64,000 nucleotides of DNA from Portunus trituberculatus (GCF_017591435.1 NC_059304.1:28343111-28407110); one strand, 5' to 3'. Counted from the first letter of the stretch, positions 45,154 through 57,760 are shown. Notes: generated from the sequence alone by a model not told the origin. Translations and numbers: made by a program.

Positions 45154-46200
45154 ATGATGAGTGAAAAAGAGATTCGATCAAAATGCAGACATGAGAATAG
45201 AGAAGGGGCTGATGATGACTATGTTGGTGAGGGAGAACGCGATTCAAGGCGATACGACGACTACTTCACTACTTAAGAGAGTGTTGAATATTGAATGTAA
45301 ACTAGATAAATTGATAAAGGAGAAGATGGAAATGAAAGAGAATGAAGAACAGGAAAAGGAGTTTATAAGACTGAGAGAAAGGATAAGAAAAGTGGAAGAA
45401 AATGAAGCTAGGCTAAGAGCGGAAAACGAAGAACTAAAAAAGGAAGTAGCTAACTACAAAAAGCAGATGGAAGAAGGACTCGGTAAAGCCGAGAAAGAAA
45501 AGGAGAAGCTTAAAGATTTAGTAAACAAAGAAGAGGAAAGAGTACAGAACGTGATTAAAAAAGAAATACAAGCATGGAGAGTCCAAGATAAGAAAGATAA
45601 GGCCGATTTTCAGGTGATTCAAGAACAACTTAAAGAAAAAGAAGAAAACATGACAAACAAAATGATAGGAGTTCTCAAGACAAAAGAAAAATCTAGTTAG
45701 AAAAATTGCAGATAAAAAGAAGAGTGTAGTCGTATTTGGAATAAAAGAAAAAAATATAAAATATAGACCAAAAAGAGATAAAGAAGAAATGAAATCAATC
45801 AAAGACTACTGAAGAATCTAAATGATGAAGATAGGCAGAACTTGGAAGATGAAGTAGAAGAAATAAACAGAATGGGACCATATCAAGAAGGAAAAACGAG
45901 ACCAATTAAAATATTACTAAAATCACAAGCAGCAACAGAAGAAATATTATATAGAACAACAAAACTTAGAGAAACAGCAGGCTGCAAGGATATCTATATA
46001 AAGAAAAATAGATATGAGGAAAAAACGAAGAGATACAATGAACTGGCAGCAGCAGTAAGGGAAAAAAATAATGAAAGGTCAGAGGAGGAAAAAAAGGCAT
46101 TTTTTTTGGAGAACTCTAGGAAACAGGATAAGGAAATGGTATATAAACGAGAAGGAAGAGAAAAAAGTGGAACAAGTTTCACTAAAAATGATAAAGGCAA
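45154..46200 (+). pseudogene. ORF1 region of CR1 copy B, in frame with the endonuclease
   Basis: ATG 45154 leads into a coiled coil (ECKLDKLIKEKMEMKENEEQ; RIRKVEENEARLRAENEELK) in a frame reached after a shift near 45235. A further shift near 45695 precedes VVVFGIKEKN and a shift near 45805 precedes the open frame 45842-46393. In that last frame RPIKILLKSQAATEE and IYIKKNRYEEKTKRY run without a stop through KDKEMVY-like sequence into the endonuclease MYTNIDGVLSSK. This copy suggests that the family has one ORF rather than two. Confidence 0.75.
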
Positions 46201-46944
46201 GAGACTAAAAATGATGTATACGAACATAGACGGGGTTTTATCAAGTAAATTAGAATTAAGAGATTACATAAAGAAAGAAAATCCAGATATTGTATGCCTG
46301 GCTGAAACAAAACTAAATGAGGAAATCAAAATAGTCTTGGATAATAGGTATAATGTATGGAGAAGAGACAGAGAAGGTAAAGGAAGGAGATAGTGATAAA
46401 CAAAGTGGAATGTGGGGAAGGAAAAGCATAAATATTGTATGTTAAGATGCATATTAATAAAAAAGAGTTAACAATCATTGTAACATATGTGCCACCACAA
46501 ACAAATTCATGGACCAATCAAGAATATAAAGACATGATAGATAACACAATAAGGAGTCTAACGAGAATCGTAAAAGAAAGGAAAAAAGTTATATTAGTAG
46601 GAGATTTCAACTGTAAAGAAGTGGACTGGGAAAATTATGAAAGTGGTATGGGGGAAGAAGCCTGGGGAGAAAGATTCTTGAACCTAATGATAGACAATAT
46701 GATGGACCAGAGAGTAAAGGAATGCACAAGATTCAGAGGAAACGACGAGCCGGCGAGATTGGACCTAGTTTTTACAAGGGGTATACAAATGAATGATGAT
46801 ATAATATATAAGTGCCCATTGGGAAAGAGTGACCATGTAATATTAGAAATAGATATAGAAGAGGGAAAGGAAGATAGAAACGATTCATACAAAGGAGACC
46901 GATTAAACTACAGAAAAGCTGATATTATGAATCTCAGGGACTAA
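46201..46944 (+). pseudogene. Endonuclease domain of CR1 copy B
   Basis: MYTNIDGVLSSKLELRDYI, CLAETKLNEEI, LVGDFNCKEVDWENY (complete catalytic box), ARLDLVFTRG and GKSDHVILEID are all present. A deletion after RRDREGKG (about 46385) removes the GGGGV segment seen in copies A and D and shifts the frame. Confidence 0.8.
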
Positions 46945-46968
46945 TTTAAAAACGTAAACTGGGAGGAG

Positions 46969-48987
46969 ATGGAAAACTCAGAGACGATGCAAGAGAAGTA
47001 TAACTTATTTTTGGAAATATATAAAACAGGAGTCAGGGAATATGTCCCAAAATATAGACCTAAAGAAGAAGGAAAGAAAGATTGTTTTAATGCAAGGTGT
47101 GCCAGGGCAAAGGAGAAGAGAGATGGAGCATGGAAAAGGTGGAGGAGAAATAGAAATCAAAGAAATAAGGAAAACTTCAAGGCAGCAAGAAATGAATATG
47201 CTAAGGTGAGGAAGGAAGAGGAAAAGAACCTTGTAAAGGACATTGTCAAAAAATGTAAGGAGCAACCAAAATTATTCTATAGATTCATAAATGGAAAAAT
47301 TAGACAGAGAAACAATACAAAGGTTAAAAGGAGAGAACGGGATGGTGGAAGACCCAAAAACTATGGCAGAACTATTAAATAATAAATTCCAGGAGGTCTT
47401 TACTAAGTAATCTAAATTTGAAAGGCCACAGGGTAATAGAGAGACAGTCTATATGAAAGAGATTAAATTAAAGTAACCAAGCTTGAAATAAAAGAATTAA
47501 TGAAGGAACTGGATGAAGACAAGGCAATGGGACCAGATGAAGTCTCAGGCAGAATACTGAATGTAGGGAAGAACTAGCAAGTCCTATATACAACATCATA
47601 AAATGCTCAATAGAAAATGGAACAGTACCAGTAGAATGGAAAAGAGCTGAGGTGATTCCCATATATAAGAGCGGAAGGAAGGAAGAACCATTAAATTACA
47701 GACCGGTATCAATAACTAGTGTAATATGCAAGATGTGAGAAAGAATAATAAAGAAACAATGGATCGAGTTCCTTGAAGACAACAAATTAATATCAAATAG
47801 CCAATTTGGTTTTAGGAAAAGATGGTCTTGGGTAACTAATTTATTGAGTTTCTATTCTAGAATAGTTGATAGAGTACAATAGAGAGAGGGATGGGTTGAC
47901 TGTATTTATTTGGATTTAAAAAAGGCATTTGACAAAGTGCCAAATGCAAGATTACTATGGAAGTTAGAGGAGAAGGGTGGCTTAAAAGGAAGCACATTGA
48001 GATGTATAGAAAATTATTTGAGGGGGAGAGAAATAAGGACGGTAGTTAAAGATATGAAGTCCAAGTGGAGAGCAGTAGAAAGCGGAATGCCACAAGGGTC
48101 AGTATTGGCACCAATACTTTTCCTCATTTATATTAATGACATGCCAGAAGGAGTGAACAGCTACATAAATCTGTTTGCAGATGATTTGAAACTGTGCAGA
48201 GTTATAAAGCAAAAAGAGGATTGTGAAATACTGCAAGAAGACCTAAATAAGATACGGGAATGGAGCAAAAAAGTGGGAAATGGAATTCAATGTGAACAAA
48301 AGCTATGTCATGGAAATGGGAAAGAGTGAAAGACGACCCGTGGGAATCTATAAGATGGGAGATGGAGTAGAACTGAAGAAAGTAAAAAATGAAAAAGACT
48401 TAGGAGTGACGATGGAAGCCATATTGATAGAATTTTTAGAGAAACATATAATTTGCTAAGGAATATTGGAGTAGCATTTCACTACATGGACAAAGAAATG
48501 ATGAAGAAATTGATAAGAACTATAATAAGACCCAGATTGGAATATACAGGAGTAGTGTGGACCCCTCATAAAAAGAAACACAAAAGGAAATTGGAGCAAC
48601 TACAAAAAATGGCTAGAAGAATGGTTCCAGAATTTGAAGGAATGACATATGAGGAGAGACTAAAGGCTATGGATCTACCAACCCTGGAACAAAGAAGGGA
48701 GAGAGGAGACCTGATACAAGTTTTTAAATTGATCAATGGAATGGACCAAGTGGATAATGAGAAACTGATCCTGAGAGAAGAATATGACATCTGAAGCACA
48801 AGATCGTATAGCAAAAAGCTGAGAAAAGGAAGATGTCTGAGAGATGTTAAAAAATATAGTTTCCCGCAAAGATGTATTGAGACGTGGAACAGTTTAAATG
48901 AAGAAGTAGTGTCTGCAACGAGTGTGCATACTTTTAAAGTAAGATTGGATAAGTGTAGATATGGAGATGGGACCACACAAGCATAAA
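46969..48987 (+). pseudogene. Linker and RT of CR1 copy B
   Basis: The linker VREYVPKYRPKEEGKK is intact. RT motifs: DKAMGPDEVSGRIL, a YRPVSITSVICKM block with a TGA after KM, SQFGFRKRWSWVTN, KKAFDKVPNARL, ESGMPQGSVLAPILFLIYIN, LFADDLKLCRV (catalytic FADD about 48178), EKDLGVTME and RPRLEYTGVVWTPHKKK. Frame changes occur at about 47340, 47560 and 48330, and there is a deletion at 48418. The C-terminal FPQRCIETWNSLNEEV matches the other copies. Confidence 0.8.
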
Positions 48988-49049
48988 GCCCAGGCCCTGT
49001 AAAACTACAACTAGGTAAATACAACTAGGTAAATACACACACACACACA

Positions 49050-51152
49050 TATTGAGAATCTCAAGAACTATTTTAAAAACGTAAACTGGGAGGAGATGGA
49101 AAACTCAGAGACGATGCAAGAGAAGTATAACTTATTTTTGGAAATATACAAAACAGGAGTCAGGGAATATGTCCCAAAATATAGACCTAAAGAAGAAGGA
49201 AAGAAAGATTGGTTTAATGCAAGATGTGCTAGGGCAAAGGAGAAAAGAGATGGAGCATGGAAAAGGTGGAGGAGAAATAGAAATCCAGCAAATAAGGAAA
49301 ACTTCAATGCATCGAGAAATGAATATGTTAAGGTGAGGAAAAAAGAGGAAAAGAACTTTGAAAAGGACATTGTCGAAAAATGTAAGGAGCAACCAAAATT
49401 GTTCTACAGATTCATAAGGGAAAAATTAGGCAAAAAGAAACAATAGAAAGATTAAAAGGAGAGAACGGGATGGTGGAAGACCCAAAATGTATGGCAGAAC
49501 TATTAAATAATAAATTCCAGGAGGTCTTTACTAGGGAATCTAAATTTGAAAGGCCACAGGGTAATAGAGAGACAGTCTATATGAAAGAGATTAAAGTAAC
49601 CAAGCTTGAAATAAAAGTTAATGAAGGAACTGGATGAAGAGAAGGCAATGGGACCGGATGAGGTCTCAGGCAGAATACTGAAAGAATGTAGGGAAGAACT
49701 AGCAAGTCCTATAATACATCATAAAATGCTCAATAGAAAATGGAACAGTACCAGTAGAATGGAAAAGAGCTGAGGTGGTTCCCACATATAAGAGCGGAAG
49801 GAAGGAAGAACCTTTAAATTACAGGCCAGTATCACTAACTAGTGTAATATGCAAGATGTGTGAAAGAATAATAGAGAAACAATGGATCGAGTTCCTTGAA
49901 GACAACAAATTAATATCAAATAGCCAATTTGGTTTTATAAAAAGACGGTCTTGTGTAACTAATTTATTGAGTTTCTATTCTAGAATAGTTGATAGAGTAC
50001 GAGAGAGAGAGGGATGGGTTGACTGTATTTATTTGGATTTAAAAAGGGCATTTGATAAAGTGCCACATGCAAGATTACTATGGAAGTTAGAGGAGAAGGG
50101 TGGCTTAAAAGGAAGCACATTGAGATGGATAGAAAATTATTTGAGGGGAAGAGAAATAAGGACGATAGTTAAAGATATGAAGCCCAAGTGGAGAGCAGTA
50201 GAAAGTGGAGTGCCACAGGGATCAGTATTGGCACCAATACTTTTCCTCATTTATATTAACGACATGCCAGAAGGAGTGAACAGCTACATAAATCTGTTTG
50301 CAGATGATACAAAACTGTGCAGAGTTATAATGCAAACAGAGGATTATGAAATACTGCAAGAAGACCTAAATAAGATCTGGGAATGGAGTAAAAGTGGGAA
50401 ATGGAATTCAATGTGAACAAAAGCCATGTCATGGAAATGGGAAAGAGTGAAAGACGACCTGTGGGAATATATAAGATGGGAGATGGAGCAGAACTGGAGA
50501 AAATAAAAAAGGAAAAGGACTTAGGAGTGACGATGGAAGAAAACAATCAACCAGTAAGCCATATTGATAGAATTTTTAGAGAAACATAATTTGCTAAGGA
50601 ATATTGGAGTAGCATTTCACTATATGGACAAAGAAATGATGAAGAAATTGATAAGTACTATAATAAGACCCAGATTGGAATATGCAGGAGTAGTGTGGAC
50701 CCCTCATAAAAAGAAACACATAAGGAAGTTGGAGAGACTACAAAAAATGGCTACAAGAATGGTTCCAGAATTTGAAGGGATGACATATGAGGAGAGACTA
50801 AAGGCTATGGATCTACCAACCCTGGAACAAAGAAGGGGAGAGGAGATCTGATACAAGTTTATAAATTGATTAACGAAATGGATTAAGTGGATAATGAGAA
50901 ACTGATCCTGAGAGAAGAATATGACGTTCGAAGCACAAGATCGCATAGTAAAAAGCTGAGAAAAGGAAGATGTCTGAGAGATGTTAAAAAATATAGTTTC
51001 CCGCAAAGATGTATTGAGATGTGGAACAGTTTAAATGAAGAAGTAGTGTCTGCAACGATTGTGCATACTTTTAAAGTAAGATTGGATAAGTGTAAATATG
51101 GAGACGGGGCCACACGAGCATAAAGCCCAGGCCCTTTAAAACTACAACTAGG
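49050..51152 (+). mobile_element. CR1-like non-LTR element, copy C (5' truncated)
   Basis: Begins at ATTGAGAATCTCAAG, the end of the endonuclease region, directly after the (AC)n that ends copy B. Ends with AAAACTACAACTAGGAAAATACA. About 2.1 kb, the best preserved RT of the group. Confidence 0.85.
49096..51123 (+). pseudogene. Linker and RT of CR1 copy C
   Basis: Open stretches 49096-49446 (linker), 49775-50416 and later frames. Motifs: LNYRPVSLTSVICKMCE, SQFGFIKRRSCVTNLL, IYLDLKRAFDKVPHARL (Asp), ESGVPQGSVLAPILFLIYIN, LFADDTKLCRV (FADD about 50300), KEKDLGVTMEENNQPVS, RPRLEYAGVVWTPHKKK, FPQRCIEMWNSLNEEV. Short frameshifts lie at about 49480, 49615, 49712, 50400, 50588 and 50845, with a stop at 50884-50886. 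Confidence 0.85.
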
Positions 51153-51296
51153 AAAATACATCTTTCTCTCTGGATGACCCTTTCCATGTGGGAATAAAGG
51201 TCAATGGGGAGGTCAGAGAGCAGACTGTCGGTGACGATAGTGCGCAGGCTGTCCAGGTGCTGCTGTACTGCCTCTGCTATGCTTTATGTTGACCGC

Positions 51297-51685
51297 TGGC
51301 TGTTGGATTAGGTTAGATTGCATTAGGTACAATTAGGTTACATAGAGATAAAAAAAAAAGTTAGGTTAGATGAGGTAAGGTCAGGTCAGTTTAGGTAAGG
51401 TTAGGGAAGGTAAGGTAATGTGAGTTGAGGTTAGGTTAGGTTATGCTAGGTCAGGTCAGATAAGGTAAGGTAAGATCAGATCAGATCAGATCCAGGGGAG
51501 GACTCAGCCCTCACAATTAGGTTACATTAGGTTAGGTTATGTTAAATTAGGTTAATACCCTAGCAGAGGGGTACATGGGAGGGGCTAAGTTACATTAGAT
51601 TAGTTTAATTCCCTACCAGGCGGCTCAGTTAGGTTACATTAGAAATTAGGTTATGCTTGGTTAGGTTAGGTTGGAAAAACTTGAA
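51297..51685. repeat. Degenerate TTAGG-like array
   Basis: Repeated GGTTAGGTTA, AGGTAAGGTC, TTAGGTTACATTAGG and related units with mostly 5-bp spacing. TTAGG is the canonical arthropod telomere repeat. This looks like an interstitial, mutated telomeric array. Confidence 0.7.
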
Positions 51686-51716
51686 ATATTATGGAAAATT
51701 TCCGTAGTTTTTTTTA

Positions 51717-52004
51717 ATGCTCACAATGCGTTTATTTTCCCCACCAAAATCCCCGATTCCCTACAGGCCCCCAAGCTTCTTTGGGGGGGATGGAGGGGAT
51801 GGAGAGGAAGGGATTGAGGGACAGACATGTTATAAAAAATACCAACAGTTTGTTTACACTAACAGATTTACCTGTGACGTCTGTGACAAGATGTTTTTGA
51901 ACAAGGTAGACGCAGATCTGTGCTACAAAAATCATTTGGACATGTGCATCCAGCCTCTGACGCGTGTACCAGGACCGTCAGGCAATATTCCCAGCAGAAA
52001 TTAA
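51717..52004 (+). CDS. Unrecognised ORF with one C2H2-like pattern
   Basis: 95 codons. FTCDVCDKMFLNKVDADLCY and NHLDMC give C-X2-C and then H-X4-C spacing that could be a single zinc-binding finger. The N-terminal half is Pro/Gly-rich. No family is recognised, no neighbours support it, and it may be an exon fragment or chance. Confidence 0.2.
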   Translation: MLTMRLFSPPKSPIPYRPPSFFGGDGGDGEEGIEGQTCYKKYQQFVYTNRFTCDVCDKMFLNKVDADLCYKNHLDMCIQPLTRVPGPSGNIPSRN

Positions 52005-52196
52005 ATGTGTAGCGTTTTATTTGAGCCTTGCCTTCAGTTATCCCTTTCCCATAATAATATTTTTATATTACTGTGGAATGAGGCTATACGTCTCAGCTTG
52101 GCGTGATCCTGCGACTAAAGAGTACAATAGTTTTTCCGGCGAGCTACGAGGGAGATTTGTCCGGCAGTGATACTATCGTTTTCACTTTTCAGTAGC

Positions 52197-52222
52197 AGCG
52201 TTCGCGTGTAAAAGCGAACGCT
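52197..52222. repeat. Perfect 9-bp stem hairpin
   Basis: AGCGTTCGC, an 8-base loop, then GCGAACGCT. Isolated; function unknown. Confidence 0.6.
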
Positions 52223-52593
52223 TCTGGACCATTCACCTTTTGCAAAGTACTACTTGAAAACGCCTTATAGTGTGATACCCCCTTAATAACTAAAAACTTA
52301 ATATTATTGTCCCCGACGCTACAGGATGTTTATGCAATTAGGTATGCAATATCAGTATTTATTTATTTAAATACTTGTAGTCTTGTTATGTATACTGTCT
52401 ATTTATGTATTTTTGATACTTTAATCCTTAAGTCTTTGCTTAAGGGATAGGTGGCGAGGTCCATCCTCCTCCTTTGTTGTATTTCATTATTAATGCATCA
52501 ATAAATGTATCAATCAATTAATCATAAGTTAAACTATCAGTTCTTTCTGAATTTTCCTCCAGTAATGAAAAAGAAAATGTCAATTTCCCATTG

Positions 52594-52700
52594 TTGTTGT
52601 TGGTGTTAGGGACGGGAAGATCTGTAGATCCTTATGAACCTTGGGGTAATATCCTGTGTGGGTATCACAGGCGTGGTAGTTGGCAGGTCTTCCTCAAGAA
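52594..52700 (-). mobile_element. 107-bp insertion with I/Jockey-type 3' end and 12-bp target duplication
   Basis: AATTTCCCATTG occurs at 52582-52593 and again at 52701-52712. Between them the minus strand ends with TTCATAAGGATCTACAGATC and an (AAC)n tail, similar to the end of the element at 1-5552. It is a severely truncated LINE copy or a SINE using the same machinery. Confidence 0.75.
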
Positions 52701-52719
52701 AATTTCCCATTGCTTAACA

Positions 52720-55260
52720 CTGGAGAGGGCAATGTTTTGGGTATAAGTTGCAATCGTAAACTCCGTCCATCGCTTCCTATAATCTACCCCCTTCACTATT
52801 TTTAGTAAAGCGGGATAGGCGCGCCGTCCCCTGTGTATCTAACTTCTTTGCTCTCCTCTCATCTTTTCTTCAAGTGCACGACAGCCTCTTCCCTAATCTT
52901 TCCTCCAAGCTCCTTTCATCTTTCCTCCAAGGTACAGCTAGTGGTTGGGAATCCGCCCGCTCTGAGCCATTCACCACCCACCATATAGGTTTACTTGTAA
53001 GTAGCATAAGTAGCAAAGTAAAAGGAAGAAGGATTTCTCTGTTTCCTTGACCCTCGGGGGAAGAACTATCTAACCTCTTAACAACTATTATTATCATAAT
53101 CTATTTTCATTGTAATTACTATTGCTGCGACCCTCCTTCAGCTTCTTCAAGGAGGGGACGCCTCACAATCTTCTCGTGATTCGGGGCGTGTGTGTCGGGG
53201 AAGACTTTACCTGGGTGGCGTGGCGCGACTGGGGTGGAGCGGCGGGCAGATCGCTCTCTCAGGCCTGCTGGCTGTCTGCTACTATAGCACCCACTCTAAC
53301 TCAGCTCAGTCACAGAGTGGGGAGAAGGAAACACTTCTTCCTTATTTCTCTATATTACAGCAACTATACACGAATCACCGGGAACAGGTGGCGGCGGCAC
53401 ACAGGACGGGGCAGGGGGCGGCAACAAAGTACGGGTAACACTTTGTTAGTTCGTCAGGCACTTTCACTGTCTCTGTCTCTCGTTCACTCTCTGACTGCTC
53501 CCCAGAGTGCGACTTATTTCTTCGAGGTCTCTCGCTACACTTCCTTCCTCTGTCCTCGTCGGTGCCACACAGTGCCCCACAAACCACGCCTCCTGTGCCG
53601 TCGCACCTGCCAGGCAATGTCCTTACGAGTCTATTTCAGCTTGTTAGGTAACGCTATCTACCTTAACCGCTAATTACCAATATATCCCTGATTATGCTGG
53701 CTACAAGCAATTCACATATACATGCATTTATTTACATGGTACCGTATGACAATCATCCCTGGGCTGGCCAGTGCCCTTACCCATACACACACACACACAC
53801 TTATCTCCCCGTGACCTCCGGGGTCACATCTCCGTCATGGAGGCCTAGCTCAGCGTCCCTTCCATTAAGGTCTGACAGTTTCATAAATACGAGCAACCAA
53901 CACCTCGCTCACCCTTTAGCTAAAGTCTGCACATATGTACTCATATGTACAACCCATATGTACTCTCTTATGACGCTGCTCCACACTTACACAGACACAC
54001 GTACTGTACATATCTGGGAGGCTGCTGCAATACACCTTCGCAACACTATTATTTACCGTGTAATGAGTGCCCCATATATATTTGTGTTTGTCTTGACAAC
54101 TATTTTGGGAAAGCCTTCGGATGAGGCCTATTTTTAATTACCTAGACCCTTTAGCAAGATATAATATAGAAAATATTCGAAGAGCCATTTAAATATGGCG
54201 GTAGATTGTCCGTCACAGAGGGTGAAGTAAGTGACGTCATCCCTCTTGCCCTCGCCTTAGCTTTCGATTTAACGGCACCTCTGTAATATCCTTAACGTGC
54301 CATACAATTTTTGCATCCAGAACAGTATATAAAAATTTAGAAATATATGTTAGGTGTCTTTTAATAGGTAAGTTAAACATTGAATAGGAGTGGGTTTTCT
54401 TTGAAAGAAATTGGTGATGAAAGGATTGGTGTGGCAGCAGCCGGTGGCGGGTCAGTGTGGCGGCTCAGCTGTTACTGGCAAAGCCGTCTGCTGTATGTTG
54501 TGAATGTGGTGTGTATTTACATTCCTTAACACCTTTATCGTATGTACTAGGTAAGTGTGAGAGTTTAAGTGTTAAATAGAATATGTTGTTGTGATTCATA
54601 TGAAGGTTAGTAGATTTTATCAAATGTAACCCGGAAGAAGAGGGGTGAAGCAAGTGGTTGTGGTGGTGGTGGCGGCGCTGTACTTTAATATCACTATTAT
54701 TTTCCTCTTTGCGTTGCTCTCAGTCATTTCCTGTCATATGACATTTTCATCTTCAGCAGCTAATACCTACCACTGGTTAACAAGTCCAGTCAATGTGCTA
54801 CTTTTGTCGTTTCAAGTGTAATCCACAAATTTCGTTTTCATATATTTTCTCTCATCTAATCATCCTCTTCATCTGCTACATAAGGTTTTTTTCTTATTTA
54901 TTTTTTTTTACAAAGTATGTTAACATAATTCACCTTTTAAAGTGACAGTTCTTTATAGTTCAAATGATGACTTTAGCCTATACCAAGTGTATACCTTCAT
55001 CGTATTTTAAAAATGGTTATTATGATAGCATGTTATTCAGTGTTGTATTTTATGCGATGATGCGGAGATTGATAGCCTTAAATAGTAATTCATCCTGTTC
55101 CCTCCGGACTAGCCGAAACCTTTCAATATTAATTTATAGATGGGGAAAAAATGTGTAAATAATCATCAGACATACGTATTATATAGTGAATAGAAAAGGT
55201 GTCAGATTGAGGTTGGATTATGAAGCATCTCCTATTGACTATTCTTAAGATATAATGCAT
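52720..55260. other. TE-poor stretch without a recognised gene
   Basis: Mostly unique-looking sequence. Parts (53130-53640, 54400-54690) are GC-richer. There is a TGACGTCA CRE-type octamer at about 54232-54239. A 183-codon open frame at 53122-53673 shows no family features. This is the best place for unseen host promoter or exon sequence, but nothing is proven. Confidence 0.4.
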
Positions 55261-55265
55261 ATAAA

Positions 55266-55994
<729 letters not shown>

Positions 55995-55999
55995 TAGGT

Positions 56000-56830
56000 A
56001 AAGAATATAACAATAATTTGCAACAATTTAAGAGGATTGTTTCTTGGTTTGATTATAAGGTGGTTGTGGCTAGTATTAGTAAAGATAATTCTAGCAAAAT
56101 TAATGTAAAATTCATTCATAAGAAAAAGTTGGCAGCATTGGGTGTGTCCCAGGACAGTGAATTAGATGCAAGTAAAGTAATTTTTAATCTCTCTGATAAG
56201 ATGTTGAATGATGAAGAAAAACAGATTCCGATCCTTACTGAAGTTAGCTGTGAGGGAGTCCATTTTTATCTTTAATGACCAATTGTATCAACAAATAGAT
56301 GGGGTAGCTATGGGTTCCCCTTTGGGGCTAATATTAGCAAATGCTTTTTTATGCTATCATGAAAAAAGCTAGTTGTCGGATTGTCCAACTAAATTCAGGC
56401 CAATTAAATACAACTGTTATGTAGATGATTGTTTGCTAGCATTTAAATCTAAGGAACAAGCTCATAAATTTCTTGAGTATTTGAATAATAAACATAAAAA
56501 TATATCATTCACTTCCGAGTTTGAGACTAATAATAACATCCTATTCCTAGATATAATGGTCATGAAGAATGATGGATCTCTTTCCACAGATGTTTTCAGG
56601 AAAGGAACTTATACGGGTTTGGGCTTGAATTTTGATTCATTTGTCCCTTCCCTGTTCAAGATAAATTCCATCAAAACGTTACTACACAGCATACAATATT
56701 TGTAGTACTTGGCTCTTTTTCCATAATGAACTTGAAAGACTAAGACATTATTTTCATATTAATGGTTATCCCAAAGACTTAATAGAGAAACAAATTAAGA
56801 AGTTTATCACCAATAAATTTGTTACTGACA
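56000..56830 (+). pseudogene. Penelope-like reverse transcriptase (partial)
   Basis: After a leader (FKRIVSWFDYKVVV, KLAALGVSQDSEL) come YQQIDGVAMGSPLGLILANAF (56285-56350) and NCYVDDCLLAFKSKEQ (about 56415), the catalytic YVDD of Penelope-type RT. ISFTSEFETNNNILFLDIMV follows. A frame change at about 56275 and stops at 56369 and 56705 break it. The N-terminal RT fingers are missing or decayed. Confidence 0.8.
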
Positions 56831-56835
56831 ATTTT

Positions 56836-57346
56836 GTGGAGGATAAAACTAAAGAAGTTAGATACATTACATTGCCCTTTTCAGGACAATTTAGTTACCA
56901 TTTACGTAATACAATGTCTCATTTACTCAAGAAACATGTTATGAATGTTGATTTTAGATTAATTTTTGTTAATAAAAACACCATAGGTTCCTTATTTAAA
57001 TTTAAAGGTACTCCTTTGTGCTCAAAAATTGTATATTGCTTTAGATGTCTGGACTGTATGTCATGGTACAGTATATTGGTTCCACCTGTCGGAACCTAAA
57101 AATTCGAATTTCTGAGCACTTGGGAGTATCGTATAGAAGTAATGCTCATATTACTCAGCCTAGTTTCTCAAATATAAGAGAACACGCATTATAATGTAAT
57201 CATGCATTTATTGATCAGGACTTTAACATAAAGTATAGGGCATATTGTAACTCAGACCTTAGGATAGCGGAATCTTTATTTATTGTGAAAGAGAAGCCAG
57301 AATTAAATGGTACAGAACTAGCTACCAAATTATTAATTTTTACTTA
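56836..57346 (+). pseudogene. GIY-YIG endonuclease region of the Penelope-like element
   Basis: KEVRYITLPFSGQFSYHLRN and KIVYCFRCLDCMSWYSILVP come before a LKIRISEHLGVSYRSN-type segment in a shifted frame. The C-X2-C followed by a Tyr-rich strand and an R...EH motif are as in PLE GIY-YIG domains, which nick target DNA. The canonical Y-G of the first motif is altered here (WYSILV). Stops at about 57100 and 57193. Confidence 0.7.
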
Positions 57347-57465
57347 ATAATTTCAAACTAGGTGAGATAGTGTTAGCATAGTTAGGGTTCGAGTTTCATA
57401 CGTACTGTTTCAACCAATCAGTATTGAATATTCTTTTAGGCTAAAATATTTCTGTAATAGACTAA
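57101..57465 (+). repeat. Right terminal copy of the Penelope-like element
   Basis: Complement of 55627-55994, from AATTTCTGAGCACTTGGGAG to CTGTAATAGACTAA. Confidence 0.85.
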
Positions 57466-57726
57466 CTGTTTTACATCATACTTTTAAATTTTTCTCTCTT
57501 TTGCATTAGCTATTACATATTAGAATATAGTGTTATATATTGTATTGGATAGTAAATTCTTAGTCAACCAATCAGAATTTGCCAGTTAGTGAGTAGGAGC
57601 TTATAAATATTGGTAAGCCAGTTTCCCTCCCCACTTACCTGTTGGAGGAACTAGTAGCAGGACCACTGCGTCTGGTCGTGTTTTAAAGTTTTATGTGTGT
57701 TTTTACAGTGTTGGTTTTTTATACAC

Positions 57727-57760
57727 CTGAAGATGGGATATGTACTTTCCTGAAACGTTG
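57727..57760 (+). ncRNA. Possible hammerhead-like ribozyme core
   Basis: CTGAAGA (57727-57733) and GAAA (57752-57755) match the CUGANGA and GAAA core elements of hammerhead ribozymes, with GGGA and TTCC able to pair between them as stem II. Penelope-like elements commonly carry such ribozymes. Stems I and III are not convincing by eye. Confidence 0.3.

Larger units (their letters stand above)
45040..49033 (+). mobile_element. CR1-like non-LTR element, copy B (near full length)
   Basis: Carries the 5' UTR shared with copy D (GATCAGCTGATCTTCACTAC, CAGTGGCCTGGGC, TAGTGTGGACTC), then ORF1, endonuclease, RT and a 3' end with two units of ACTAGGTAAATACA followed by (AC)n. About 4.0 kb. Its start abuts the (AC)-rich end of copy A. 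Confidence 0.88.

Noticed and set aside
42406..51161. Many minus-strand open frames rich in Phe, Ser and Leu across the CR1 copies
   Set aside because: They are shadows of the Lys/Glu-rich sense frames. The sense strand has all recognised domains.
53122..53673. 183-codon open frame as a possible host gene
   Set aside because: Low-complexity, Ser/Arg-rich, with no domain, no splice support and no homology that I recognise. GC-rich sequence makes such frames likely by chance.
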